From positions 1 through 46,545 of the forward strand of contig DATGLV010000042.1 of the NCBI GenBank assembly GCA_035293945.1: DNA of 46,545 bases, given 5' to 3'. The notes under the pieces are model-generated. The model saw only the letters and a list, made by a program, of their open reading frames with translations, ran no database searches and was not told the DNA's origin. This document shows positions 15,615 through 24,234 of this stretch, in pieces. The stretch is from VAZQ01 sp035293945 (lineage in GTDB: Bacteria; Pseudomonadota; Alphaproteobacteria; Rhizobiales; Xanthobacteraceae). Position 1 is the stretch's first letter. The number at the start of each line of letters is the position of its first letter. A program made the position numbers and the translations under genes.

Positions 15615-17588
15615 CTAAGCCGGGCGCATGCCGAGGGCCAAAATGCGCGCCCGCACCTGCGGGTCGCGCAGCGCCGCCAGGAAAGCGGCGACGGCAGGTC
15701 GCTCGGCGCGCGCCTCGACGAGGAGAAAGTCGTATTCCTCGGGCGTGAGCGGAAGGAAGCCGAGCCCGTACATGGCGGCCACCGATTCGATCGCGATGCC
15801 CCAATCGGCGCGTCCCTGCGCGACCGCGGCCGCGACCGCATTGTGTGAACGCGGCTGATTGCTGTAGCCGGGAGGCCGCGCACCTGCCAGCAACTGATCG
15901 ATCAAGATGCGCGTGCCGGCACCGCCATTGCGGTTGACCATCAGGCAGTGCGGGTCGGCAATCGCAGCCTTGACGGCATCGCCTGCGCTCAATCCCGCAA
16001 AGCGCGGGTCGCCGGCACGGAACACGAAACCCTGCATCCGCTGCCAGCCCTTGATGAGGCCAAGCCCGGGCCGGCGCAAATAGGCGTTGTAGATGCCCGA
16101 TGCCGGATCGAGGAGATGCACCGGGGCGAGGTCGCACTCCCCGCGCGATATCGCCGCCACGCCGCCCAGGCTGCCGACCGCGAGCGTGCGCGCGCGCAAT
16201 CCCTGTTCGGCAAGCGCGCCCAGCACCACATCGAGCGCGACGCAATGGCTCCCTACAACAACAAGATCGGGCGGCTCGGCGGCTTGGCCAATCAGCGTGA
16301 CATTGGTGTGAGTCCCGGCATCGAGAGCCGGCGCGAGCGCATCGATCTCCAGGAATCCATCGGCCTGCGAGAAGCTGGTCACCGAGCCGGAGCTCTTGGG
16401 GATCGGCAAGGCGATCGGGCCCTTATGGCCTGCCACGAGTGCGACCAGCACGAATTCCTTTCGCCCGAGCTCGGAAGCAATGCGCAGCGGAACTTCCGCC
16501 TCGACCGTGCGCGCCGCCTCCGGCGGAAGACCCGCGCAGGCGCGGATGAGCGGGGCCACGAAGGCATGAAAGGTGAAGATCGCCGACGTCGGAAAGCCCG
16601 GCAGCACCACCAGCGGCTTGTGCTGCACGACCGCGAGGCACAGCGGCTTGCCGGGCTTGAGTGCTACGCCATGCACCAATATGCCGGGCTCGCCCAACCG
16701 CGACGCCACCTGATGGGAGAGATCGCCGGCTCCTTTCGAGGTGCCGCCCGAGAGCAGCACCATGTCGGAGCAGGAGAGCCCATGCTTGATCGCACGCTCG
16801 AGTGCTGCGGCATCGTCGCCGACGGCCCCGAGCACGATCGGCTCGCCGCCGGCTTCTTTGACCGCAGCCGCGATGATGGCGCCGTTGCTGTCATAAACCC
16901 CGGCGGGCTTTAGTGCGTTGCCCGGAGCGATCAATTCGTCGCCGGTTGAAAGCACGGCTACGCGGGGCTTGCGCACCACTTCTACTTCGGCGATCCCACA
17001 GGCCGCCAGCATTCCGATCTCGCGCGAGCCAATGCGGGCGCCGCGCCGCAGCAGCATTTCGCCGCGGGCGATATCGGAGCCCGCATAGGAAATGAATTGT
17101 CCGGGCGCAACCGTCCGCCTGAGGTCGATCGCCGGCACCTCACCATTGAGCAGATCGGTATGCTCCACCATCACGACCGCATCGGCACCGCGTGGCACGA
17201 CGCCGCCGGTCGCGATGGTGGTGGCGCTGCCGGGCGCGACCTCGAGCGCCGGCACATGCCCGCAAACGATTACTTCGGCATTGAGGGAAAGACGCACCGG
17301 CGCACTGTCGCTGGCGCCGGCACTGTCGATTGCCCGCAACGCAAAGCCGTCCACATTCGATCGGTCAAACGGCGGCACGTCGATCGGGGCCGCGACATCG
17401 CGGGCGAGCACACGACCGAGCGCATCGGCAAGCTTGACGGATTCAGGCGGCAGCGGGCGCCGATCGACATGGGCCGCAAATCGCGCCTGCGCCTCTTCGG
17501 CGGAGACCACTTCGAGAAACTGCTCCTGTCGGGCAGCGCGGCGGATCGCAAGGGCCAGCGCAGAGCCGCTTGTTGGACGATCCATCAT
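15615..17588 (-). CDS. moeA: MoeA fused to a periplasmic-binding-like domain
   Basis: A 657-residue fusion. Residues about 1-420 are MoeA-like ('PPFDRSNVDGFALRAIDSAG', 'IATGGVVPRGADAVVMVEH', 'VAVLSTGDELIAPGNALKP', 'MVLLSGGTSKGAGDL', 'VALKPGKPLCLA'). Residues about 430-657 are a LysR-substrate/ModA-like binding domain ('DLVVVGSHCVALDVVLGALAEQG', 'NRNGGAGTRILIDQLL', 'SHNAVAAAVAQGRADWGIAIE'). This MoeA-PBP fusion is known mostly from archaea and some bacteria. The extra domain may bind molybdate or tungstate and pass it to the active site or sense it; that role is inferred. It lacks a signal peptide, so it is cytoplasmic. Its ATG overlaps the stop of the third moeA-like gene. Confidence 0.88.
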   Translation of the reverse strand: MMDRPTSGSALALAIRRAARQEQFLEVVSAEEAQARFAAHVDRRPLPPESVKLADALGRVLARDVAAPIDVPPFDRSNVDGFALRAIDSAGASDSAPVRLSLNAEVIVCGHVPALEVAPGSATTIATGGVVPRGADAVVMVEHTDLLNGEVPAIDLRRTVAPGQFISYAGSDIARGEMLLRRGARIGSREIGMLAACGIAEVEVVRKPRVAVLSTGDELIAPGNALKPAGVYDSNGAIIAAAVKEAGGEPIVLGAVGDDAAALERAIKHGLSCSDMVLLSGGTSKGAGDLSHQVASRLGEPGILVHGVALKPGKPLCLAVVQHKPLVVLPGFPTSAIFTFHAFVAPLIRACAGLPPEAARTVEAEVPLRIASELGRKEFVLVALVAGHKGPIALPIPKSSGSVTSFSQADGFLEIDALAPALDAGTHTNVTLIGQAAEPPDLVVVGSHCVALDVVLGALAEQGLRARTLAVGSLGGVAAISRGECDLAPVHLLDPASGIYNAYLRRPGLGLIKGWQRMQGFVFRAGDPRFAGLSAGDAVKAAIADPHCLMVNRNGGAGTRILIDQLLAGARPPGYSNQPRSHNAVAAAVAQGRADWGIAIESVAAMYGLGFLPLTPEEYDFLLVEARAERPAVAAFLAALRDPQVRARILALGMRPA

Positions 17589-18679
17589 GGCAGGGCTCTT
17601 ACCATGACGGTTGCTCCTTCCGGATAACCTTCGCTGTCGGGGGGAATAAGCATCCAGCCGTTCGCACGAGCGAGTGTCTGCAGCGGCAGGTAGGGCCCGC
17701 CCAACGGCTCGGCCTCCCCTTCACGCAGACGCACCGGAACAAACTCGGCAATCCCTAGATTCGAGGCGACCTTGCGGGCGAGCCTGGCGGGGAGCGCAGG
17801 CGGCTCGTCGCGACTGGCGGCAAGGCGCGCCAGCAAGGGCTGGCCAAGGAGGAGCCAACCGGCGAGGGCCGCATCGATGCGGCCGGGCAGCATGAGGACG
17901 GGACGCGTCTTGATCATGCCGAATGCAGCGGTCTCGCCCGGCGATATGGCGATTCCATGCGCCTCGACCCGGCCGAGGCCGGCCAACTTGATGACGGTCG
18001 CGTCCTGACGACCGCTGCCAGTCCCGCCGATGGAAATCACCGCATCGGCATTCTCGCATCGCAATGCCGCATCGAGACTTTCGCCGCAATCGCGCAACGC
18101 GATGCCGCCGGCCCTCGTGATCGCATGCGCAAGTAAATCGACCGCTGCATCGATGATGCGGTCGGCTCGCATGCCCACCACCTGGACACGCGGCTCGCGC
18201 ACGCGGATGCGCTCCGCGAGCGCTGCGGCTGCCACTGCGCCCAGCCGATGGCCGTCGCGTGCCAAGATAGTGCCACCATCTGCATCAGCGCCGGCCGGCA
18301 GCACGCCATCGCCCGATGTCACGGGTGCAACGGCCTGCGGGCCGCCATCGCAGAACACGACGGCGTCGATCTCCGCAACCGCATCGGTGCCAACCGGCAG
18401 CGGCTCGCCGGTGTCGATTGGCGCGGCGCCAGCGAGCGGGGCTGGCGCATAGGGACCAGCGTCCTGGGTGAGCGCGGAGTTGACTGCCCAGCCGTCGCGC
18501 AGTGCCAGATCAGCGCGCGGCTGCCGGGTGAGCAGCAGATCACATGCCAACACCCGGCCGATCGCCGCCGCCGGCGAGACCTCGCGCGGCGCCACCGGGG
18601 TGACCAGCGCGTCCATGCGCGCCAGCACTGCGTGCAGCGGCATGAGGCGCGCAATCCGTTGTCTCGTCTGGTCCAGCAT
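17585..18679 (-). CDS. Divergent MoeA-like molybdopterin-binding protein
   Basis: A 364-residue MoeA relative, shorter than the other two. The N-terminal domain is recognisable ('LVTPVAPREVSPAAAIGRVLACDLL', 'LRDGWAVNSALTQD'), and the MoaB-like domain has 'VVGMRADRIIDAAVDLL' in place of the usual STGDE box and 'DAVISIGGTGSGRQDATV' in place of the SGG box. 'HGIAISPGETAAFGM' replaces the conserved KPGKP. With these catalytic motifs changed, it may bind but not process molybdopterin, or act as a subunit of a mixed MoeA complex. It begins at 18679, 64 bp from the divergent tusA, and is coupled to the fusion gene by a 4-bp overlap. Confidence 0.75.
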   Translation of the reverse strand: MLDQTRQRIARLMPLHAVLARMDALVTPVAPREVSPAAAIGRVLACDLLLTRQPRADLALRDGWAVNSALTQDAGPYAPAPLAGAAPIDTGEPLPVGTDAVAEIDAVVFCDGGPQAVAPVTSGDGVLPAGADADGGTILARDGHRLGAVAAAALAERIRVREPRVQVVGMRADRIIDAAVDLLAHAITRAGGIALRDCGESLDAALRCENADAVISIGGTGSGRQDATVIKLAGLGRVEAHGIAISPGETAAFGMIKTRPVLMLPGRIDAALAGWLLLGQPLLARLAASRDEPPALPARLARKVASNLGIAEFVPVRLREGEAEPLGGPYLPLQTLARANGWMLIPPDSEGYPEGATVMVRALP

Positions 18680-18743
18680 GCTGATGTGCCGTTGGCCAAA
18701 ATCGCAGTCTCATGTATGGACTGAGCGCGTTCGACAAGAGCCC

Positions 18744-18968
18744 ATGGCGGAAAAAACCATCAATCTGCGCGGCCTCAAATGCCCGCTGCCGGCGCTGCGG
18801 GTACGCAAGGCGTTATCCGGCCTCAAGGCGGGCGACGAGCTCACGGCCGAGTGCACCGATCCGTTGACCGAGATCGATATACCCAATCTCATCAATCAAA
18901 CGGGCGATGACTTGTTGGAGACGGTTCGCGGCGACAAACTATGGAGCTACCGCATCAGGAAGCGGTGA
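18744..18968 (+). CDS. tusA: TusA-like sulfur carrier
   Basis: A 74-residue cytoplasmic sulfur carrier. The N-terminal 'LRGLKCPLPALRVRKAL' holds the persulfide Cys in the TusA C-P-x-P motif (residues 13-16), and the rest follows the two-layer TusA fold. TusA proteins accept sulfur from cysteine desulfurases and hand it to tRNA, molybdenum-cofactor or sulfur-oxidation enzymes. Here it is divergently placed beside the moeA operon and near fdhD, so a role in cofactor sulfuration is likely. The ATG at 18744 is the only good start. Confidence 0.9.
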   Translation: MAEKTINLRGLKCPLPALRVRKALSGLKAGDELTAECTDPLTEIDIPNLINQTGDDLLETVRGDKLWSYRIRKR

Positions 18969-18978
18969 GGAGTTCGCG

Positions 18979-19063
18979 GTCGCCCCCGCGAAAGCGGGGG
19001 CCCATAGTCCACGCCTTCTCGATGGCGCGCAGATATATGGGTCCCTGCTTTCGCAGGGACGAC
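18979..19063. repeat. Inverted repeat between tusA and a Bug gene
   Basis: Two 28-bp arms, 18979-19006 and 19036-19063, are largely reverse complements (one reads GTCGCCCCCGCGAAAGCGGG, the other ends CTTTCGCAGGGACGAC), each with its own small hairpin. This is a widespread rhizobial repeat type. It lies between two convergent genes and probably serves as a terminator for both. Confidence 0.65.
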
Positions 19064-19078
19064 CAAGAAGTTAATGTC

Positions 19079-20167
19079 TTATTTCTTCCCGTTCTTCACG
19101 TACGCGGCGATGAAGCTGCGCATTTGCGGGCTAAGCGACAGCGCCCGCCGCACTTGCGCATTGGTGTCGGTGCCCGCGACCCATTCGGGGGCGAAGCCGA
19201 GCGTCTTGATCGCTTCGTCAGCATAGCTCTTGTCGTTGTTGAGCTCGGCGATCGCATTGCGTAGCGCCGCAATCGCAGCCGGCGGCGAATTGGGGGGCAG
19301 CACGATGGTGCGCTGCATGGCGCTGTTGATGCTCAGGATGGTGAGATAGGTATCCCACAGTTGGCCGGATGGCTCGCTGCCCTTGATCCTTCGATAGAGC
19401 TCCTGGAACGGCTGTATCGGCAGGCCTTCGACCTGCTTGGGGGTGGACAGCTTCTCGCCGTCATAGTCCGGATCATAGAAGATCGGGATGACGGTGCCTT
19501 CCCGTACCAGGGGCTCGATGCTGGTGCGATAGCTGGGCGGCGATTCGGAGAAGAAATTGATCTCGCTGCGCTGCAAGGCGAGCCGCGCGGCCTGGCTGCC
19601 CGGGAACGGGGTGACGTAGCGGTAAGGCACGCCGAGCATGTCGAGAGCAAGGCGGATCAACAAGTCCTTGGCGTTCTCGGCGCCGAGGCCGCCCGCTACC
19701 AGGCCCTGCGCCTTGGCGATATCGGCTGCATCTTTCAAGCCCGGCGGCACGTCGGTTCGCGCATAGTAGATGGTGCTGCCGGGTTGATAGGCGAGAAAGT
19801 CGTAGGTGCGGAAATCGACGCGGAAGCGTTCGGGATCGTTGGCATAGCGCCAAGTGGTGCCGGTGAAATAACCCAGCATGGTGCCGTCCTTGGGGGCGAC
19901 CTCGCCGAGATAGCCGGCCCCGATCATGCCGCCGGCTCCGTCCATGTTCTGCACGATGACTTGCGGGCGCGCCTCGATGTGATCGGCAAGATGCTTGGCA
20001 AACAGCCGGCCCTCGATATCGGTCGGCCCGCCGGCCGTGAAGTTGATCAGCACCGTGACTCGCTTCCCTTTGTAATAGGGGTTGTCCGCGATCGCCGGCG
20101 CCCCAATCATGAGCAAGGCCGCAACGCCGACCGCAAACGCCCGAATGCTGCGACAAAATGGCCACAT
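19079..20167 (-). CDS. Bug-type (TctC) solute receptor
   Basis: A 362-residue periplasmic receptor of the tripartite tricarboxylate transporter family. The signal peptide covers about residues 1-26 ('GVAALLMIGAPAIADN'). The mature part shows 'VTVLINFTAGGPTDIEGRLFAKHLADHI', 'VIVQNMDGAGGMIGAGYLGEVAPKDGTMLG', the two conserved anchor regions of Bug ligand binding. I chose the ATG at 20167; earlier in-frame starts lack signal character. Ligand is unknown, commonly a carboxylate. No TctA or TctB membrane partner is near, so it is an orphan receptor, which is common in this group. Confidence 0.8.
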   Translation of the reverse strand: MWPFCRSIRAFAVGVAALLMIGAPAIADNPYYKGKRVTVLINFTAGGPTDIEGRLFAKHLADHIEARPQVIVQNMDGAGGMIGAGYLGEVAPKDGTMLGYFTGTTWRYANDPERFRVDFRTYDFLAYQPGSTIYYARTDVPPGLKDAADIAKAQGLVAGGLGAENAKDLLIRLALDMLGVPYRYVTPFPGSQAARLALQRSEINFFSESPPSYRTSIEPLVREGTVIPIFYDPDYDGEKLSTPKQVEGLPIQPFQELYRRIKGSEPSGQLWDTYLTILSINSAMQRTIVLPPNSPPAAIAALRNAIAELNNDKSYADEAIKTLGFAPEWVAGTDTNAQVRRALSLSPQMRSFIAAYVKNGKK

Positions 20168-20571
20168 CGGTTCATTGCCGGGCGAGCAGGAATCCAGCGG
20201 CCCCATAGGAATGCATTCAGCGCTGGGGGCTCGCTTTCGCAAGGACGAGCGGCCAAAGCATGGCCAAGCATGGGCTCGTGGCATCAAGGGCGTTTCCCGG
20301 ATCATGCGTTCGCCGGAAGCGGACCATACAGGCGCCGACCCTCCCTGCCCAGGGCGGAGGATTTTGACGTTCCGGCTGCCGTGGCAGCAAGGCATCTGGA
20401 GGGCGGAAAGCTGAGGGCAAGCTGACACGAAGGTCGGAACCGGGGCACTCGTGCAGGGGAGCCTTGCATGGCACTTGATCGACGCAAGGCCGAATCCGGG
20501 TTATCGGTAACGCCTCACCGGCCAGCGATCGCGGCCGAAGGGAAAGTCAGAGATCGGGAACAGGGCACGCC
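20168..20571. other. Intergenic region between divergent Bug and hydrolase genes
   Basis: About 400 bp with no convincing gene. It contains a degenerate half of the CTTTCGCAAGGACGAG-type repeat near 20235 and an inverted repeat GCCTTGC (20461-20467) / GCAAGGC (20484-20490) about 80 nt before the hydrolase start. It should hold the promoters of both divergent genes, but I cannot point to clear -35/-10 boxes. Confidence 0.4.
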
Positions 20572-21381
20572 ATGACGCAGATCGGCATCACAACCGAAAG
20601 CATCACTTGCGCCAATGGCATGCCGGCATTCCTCACCCACCCGGAAGGCGCCGAGAAGCTTCCCTCCATCATCCTGATGCACGAGCGCTATGGCCTGGTG
20701 AAGCATACGCGCGACCAGGCGATCCGGTGCGCGCGCGACGGCTTTGCGGTGCTGGCGCCGAACTTCTTTTTCAAGCATCCGGACCAGCGCAAGCTCAATG
20801 CCGGAGATGCCCGCTACGACATGACCGATCCGGAGTCGGTTGCTTATTTGAAGGCCGCGATGGCAACGTTGAGGAAATTCCGCGCCGCCGATGTCGGGCG
20901 CATCGCGGTGGCCGGTTATTGTCAGACCGGGCGTCACCCCCTGGTGCTCGCCGCCGAGGTTCCGATCAGCGCCGCGGTCGTGTGGTACGGGGCCGCCTCT
21001 AAGCGCGAGTGGGAGGTGAACGAGATTCAACCCAAGCCTCTCGATAAAATCATCGCGGCCATTAATTGCCCGGTCTTCGGCGCCTTCGGTGAAGCCGATC
21101 ACATCATCTCGCTCGCCGACGTGAGGCGGTTCCGCGATTGCCTGGAGACGCACCGCAAAAGCTACGACATTCACGTATATGAAGGCGCGCCGCACGGCTG
21201 GCTCAACGACACCATGCCGGGCCGCTACCGCAAGGCCGAGGCGGAAGCCGGATGGGCGGCGCAGCAGCGTTTTCTCGCCGATGTGTTCGGCGGCGGCTAT
21301 GCGGACAAATCGGTGCGCTGGAGCTTTTCCTGCGCGAGCGGCCATGACTATGATTTCGCGAAGAATGTGCGTCTGGAGTAG
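20572..21381 (+). CDS. Dienelactone hydrolase family protein
   Basis: A 269-residue cytoplasmic alpha/beta hydrolase. The catalytic triad of the dienelactone hydrolase family is visible: Cys117 in 'GYCQTG', Asp176 in 'FGEADH' and His208 in 'GAPHGW', with the conserved Glu in 'LMHERYGL' (residues 36-43) near the N terminus. The family opens lactone rings in aromatic degradation or acts on related esters. The usual 'GGR' after the Cys elbow is 'TGR' here. A GGGAACAGGG stretch precedes the ATG at 20572. The following Bug receptor gene overlaps its end by 17 bp, so uptake and hydrolysis of one substrate may be linked. Confidence 0.85.
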   Translation: MTQIGITTESITCANGMPAFLTHPEGAEKLPSIILMHERYGLVKHTRDQAIRCARDGFAVLAPNFFFKHPDQRKLNAGDARYDMTDPESVAYLKAAMATLRKFRAADVGRIAVAGYCQTGRHPLVLAAEVPISAAVVWYGAASKREWEVNEIQPKPLDKIIAAINCPVFGAFGEADHIISLADVRRFRDCLETHRKSYDIHVYEGAPHGWLNDTMPGRYRKAEAEAGWAAQQRFLADVFGGGYADKSVRWSFSCASGHDYDFAKNVRLE

Positions 21382-22408
21382 TGCGCGCAGCCGCGCCATC
21401 GGATGCCTTGCGCTGGTGCTGGCCTGCCTTGCGGGCAGCAGTGCGGGCGCCGAGGACGTTGCGGACTTCTACCGCGGCAAGAACGTTTCGCTCGTGGTCG
21501 GCTCATCGAGCGGTGGCGGCTACGACACCATGGCGCGGGCGATTGCGCGCTTCATCGGGCGGCACATCCCGGGCAACCCCACCATTGTGGTGCGAAACAT
21601 GCCGGGCGCGGGCGGCATCATCGCGCTCAACTCCATCTACAACACGGCTGAACGCGACGGCACCGTGCTGGCGCTGGTGCAGAACAATACCCCGCTCGAG
21701 CCATTGTTCGGCACCAAGCAGGCGCGCTACGACGCAACCCGCCTCAACTGGCTCGGCACGCCGAGCTTCGAGGTCGCAATGGTGCTGCTCTGGCACACGG
21801 TGCCGGTGAATTCGGTCGACGATCTGCGGCAGAACGAAACGCAAGTCGGGGCGTCGGGCGCCAACTCGACGCCTGCCTTCTACGCACGGCTCCTCAACGC
21901 GACGCTCGGCACCAAGATGAAGCTCGTCAACGGCTATCCGGGCCAGAACGAGGCGTTGCTGGCAATGGAGCGCGGCGAGCTCGACGGCTATCCGAGCACC
22001 TTCTTGAGCGCGCTCACCTCGACGCGGCCGACATGGCTCCCGCAGAAGCTCGCCAAGGCGATCGTGCAATATGGACCCGAGCGAGCGACCGAGCTCGGCG
22101 ATGTACCATTCGCGCCGGATCTCGTGCAAAACCAAGACGACAAGTTGTTGATGGAGGCGGGCTTCGCCCCACTTGCGCTCGGCCGTCCCCTGGTGATGCC
22201 GCCCGATGTGCCGCCCGACCGGGTCGCCGCGATCCGTCAAGCACTTGACGACACATTCAAGGACCCGGATTTCCTGGCCGAAGGGGACCGCCTGGGGCTC
22301 GGCCTCAATGCGCCGCGCACGGGAGCACAGCTGGCTGAGGTGATCGCGCGCGCCTACCGGAGCCCGCCGCACATTGTCGAGCGGCTGCAGAAGCTGAATA
22401 ATCCGTGA
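21365..22408 (+). CDS. Bug-type (TctC) solute receptor, coupled to hydrolase
   Basis: A 347-residue exported binding protein. A short signal peptide ('RAIGCLALVLACLAGSSAGAED') ends near residue 29. The mature part starts 'FYRGKNVSLVVGSSSGGGYD', then 'PGNPTIVVRNMPGAGGIIALN' and 'GANSTPAFYARLLNATLGTK', typical of the Bug family. The ATG at 21365 lies within the end of the upstream dienelactone hydrolase gene, a 17-bp overlap that couples translation. Ligand unknown; possibly the hydrolase substrate or product. No transporter membrane genes are nearby. Confidence 0.8.
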   Translation: MCVWSSARSRAIGCLALVLACLAGSSAGAEDVADFYRGKNVSLVVGSSSGGGYDTMARAIARFIGRHIPGNPTIVVRNMPGAGGIIALNSIYNTAERDGTVLALVQNNTPLEPLFGTKQARYDATRLNWLGTPSFEVAMVLLWHTVPVNSVDDLRQNETQVGASGANSTPAFYARLLNATLGTKMKLVNGYPGQNEALLAMERGELDGYPSTFLSALTSTRPTWLPQKLAKAIVQYGPERATELGDVPFAPDLVQNQDDKLLMEAGFAPLALGRPLVMPPDVPPDRVAAIRQALDDTFKDPDFLAEGDRLGLGLNAPRTGAQLAEVIARAYRSPPHIVERLQKLNNP

Positions 22409-22484
22409 CGTGCAGCCTTTGATTTTGCTGGCAAAAATCCAGTTCGAATTGCAAAAGGTGCGGTAAAATAGCACCGGCGCAAGT

Positions 22485-22509
22485 GCCCTCTCCCATGAGG
22501 GGAGAGGGC
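22485..22509. terminator. Hairpin between convergent genes
   Basis: GCCCTCTCCC-ATGA-GGGGAGAGGGC forms a 10-bp stem with a 4-nt loop. It lies between the Bug gene stop (22408) and the convergent alpha/beta hydrolase stop (22534). It lacks a T run; bidirectional termination or 3'-end protection is likely. Confidence 0.5.
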
Positions 22510-22533
22510 GCATTCGCGAGCGCTGAAACCCAC

Positions 22534-23619
22534 CTACTGCTTCTGCGCCGCCGCAAGCGCGGGCGCGGCGCTGCCGAGCCAGCCGATGATCAGATCGGCG
22601 ATCTGCAGGTTGTTCTTGTCCATCATCAACATGTGGCTGTTGCCCTTGATGCCGAGCGCCGGCAGATAGAGGAACTTGGCGGTGCCGCCGGCCGCATTGA
22701 TAGCGTCAACGGACTCGTTGCACTGCTTGCGGCGCTCGTCGCCATTGGGACCGCTCGAGCCCTCGGTGTAGTCGCCGAACACCATCATGGTCGGGACCTT
22801 GCGGAAGGATTGGGACACGTCATCGGGGCTGAGCGGTCCGCAGCTGCCCTCGATATCGATGAAGCCGCGCACCTTGTCGGCGTGGTCGCGAACGAGCTGC
22901 ACCCCGTAGCCGCCCGACTGCGAGTGCACCATCACGATTGCGGGGCCAATCTTGTCGAGCAATGCACCGAGCGCCTTTATGGTGTTGGTGCCGCCGCCAT
23001 CGAGCGTCGTCTCCGTATTGGGGACGAGCTGCGCGAAATATTGGTCCTGCGCCTCGACCGGAAACTGCTGGCCCGGATAAGGAGTCGGATATTTCGGGCC
23101 GATCAGGAAATTCGGATAGGCGCGCTCCCGCGTGGTGAGCGGGATCGAAGGCAACAGGCTCGGATTTTTCTCCTCCTTGGCGCGGTTGATCACCGTCGGA
23201 TCGAAGCCCGAGCGGCCGCGCCCCACGTGATCGACCACGTAGACCGGGAAGCCCTTGCGCGTGAAGTAGGTTGCCCAGCCCTCGCGGCCGTCGGGCGTCG
23301 TCTCATAGGTGACGCCGGTGTGACCAGATCCGTGCACCATCACGATCGGCGGAAAGGAGATCGTCTTCGGAATGCGATACTGCACGTACATCTGATCGAT
23401 GGTGATCTCGCCCGGAGCTGGCGTTGCGCTGGCGGAGTCGGGGAAGTTCGTGCGGGTGGTGTGAGCATTGACGTAGAACACACCCTCATCCTGCAGCTCC
23501 AGCGGCCCACCCAGCGAACCGGCAAATGCGGCGCCGGTCAGGCCCGCAGAGAAGCCGGTGGCGAGCAGCGTGGCAATCAGAGCTTTGCGATTTTGCTTGG
23601 CACTCCGCGTGACGCTCAT
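22534..23619 (-). CDS. Exported alpha/beta hydrolase (esterase-like)
   Basis: A 361-residue secreted hydrolase with a signal peptide (residues 1-33, ending 'GLTGAAFAGS'). The alpha/beta fold is shown by 'PIVMVHGSGHTGVTYETTPDGR' (oxyanion region), the nucleophile elbow 'HSQSGG' with Ser235, and a late 'GIKGNSHMLMMDKN' with the likely catalytic His. A 'DHVGRGRSGFD' segment is typical of the esterase/lipase branch. The substrate is unknown. It is transcribed alone, between a terminator-like hairpin and a long region toward the BA14K-like gene. Confidence 0.8.
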   Translation of the reverse strand: MSVTRSAKQNRKALIATLLATGFSAGLTGAAFAGSLGGPLELQDEGVFYVNAHTTRTNFPDSASATPAPGEITIDQMYVQYRIPKTISFPPIVMVHGSGHTGVTYETTPDGREGWATYFTRKGFPVYVVDHVGRGRSGFDPTVINRAKEEKNPSLLPSIPLTTRERAYPNFLIGPKYPTPYPGQQFPVEAQDQYFAQLVPNTETTLDGGGTNTIKALGALLDKIGPAIVMVHSQSGGYGVQLVRDHADKVRGFIDIEGSCGPLSPDDVSQSFRKVPTMMVFGDYTEGSSGPNGDERRKQCNESVDAINAAGGTAKFLYLPALGIKGNSHMLMMDKNNLQIADLIIGWLGSAAPALAAAQKQ

Positions 23620-23775
23620 GGTGGGATTCTCCCAACACTATTGATTGTGGGTCATTGGCGCGCCGCAGCCAGAACGATTGCGGCTTTGCGCGCGCAGGTT
23701 CGGCTCCGGCCGATTGGCAGCGCGCATCATCCGCCAACGCGCCCGCGAGCGCCAGGGGGAGCGCAGGGACGGAAA

Positions 23776-23793
23776 GGGCCGCTTACGCGGCCC
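23776..23793 (-). terminator. Hairpin after the BA14K-like gene
   Basis: GGGCCGC-TTAC-GCGGCCC is a perfect 7-bp stem, 34 nt past the stop of the minus-strand gene ending at 23827. On that strand it is followed by TTTCC. It is a plausible weak terminator. Confidence 0.5.
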
Positions 23794-23826
23794 CAAAGTG
23801 AGGTTGAGGAACCAAGCCGGGCGCTT

Positions 23827-24234
23827 TCACGGGCACGGATGCCGTACGCCGTCGTAGCCGAGATAGGTTCCGCTTGCCGGATCGTAGGACTTGAAGCGCT
23901 GCATACAGTAGGCGACCGCATCGCCGCCCGGTGCGGAGACCGGACCCGGAGCGTAGTAGGGACCCGGGCCGTAGTAGTAGGGACCGGGACCATAATAGTA
24001 CGGGTAGGGATAGTAGCGGGGCGCGAGAGCACCACCGATCACGGCACCGGCGATGAATCCGGCACCGGCGCCCCAACCCCAGCCGTGACCTCCCCACCGC
24101 ACCTGCTCGGTCGCGGGCGCAGCGTCCTTGAGAGCCAGGCCGCTCGCGAACGGCATTGCGGAGGCGACAGTCGCTGAAGATGCAATTGCGGTCGCCAGCA
24201 GCAGCGCGATCATTCGCCGAAAATGGTTCGACAT
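23827..24234 (-). CDS. BA14K-like small exported protein
   Basis: A 135-residue exported protein. The signal peptide covers residues 1-26 ('LLLATAIASSATVASAMP'). A glycine-rich hydrophobic stretch ('GWGWGAGAGFIAGAVIGGALA') is followed by a Tyr/Pro/Gly repeat region ('YYYGPGPYYYGPGPYYAPGP') and a C-terminal 'AYCMQRFKSYDPASGTYLG', which is the BA14K family signature first seen in Brucella. The role of the family is unclear; it is thought to be cell-envelope or lectin-like. I chose the ATG at 24234 with GGAGATG upstream. Confidence 0.8.
   Translation of the reverse strand: MSNHFRRMIALLLATAIASSATVASAMPFASGLALKDAAPATEQVRWGGHGWGWGAGAGFIAGAVIGGALAPRYYPYPYYYGPGPYYYGPGPYYAPGPVSAPGGDAVAYCMQRFKSYDPASGTYLGYDGVRHPCP

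Noticed and set aside
19361..20425. A 354-codon open frame on the plus strand.
   Set aside because: It is antisense to the Bug receptor gene and has no signal peptide or recognisable motif.
22483..24177. A 564-codon open frame on the plus strand.
   Set aside because: It is antisense to the alpha/beta hydrolase and BA14K-like genes, which have clear motifs and signal peptides; long antisense frames are common in GC-rich DNA.
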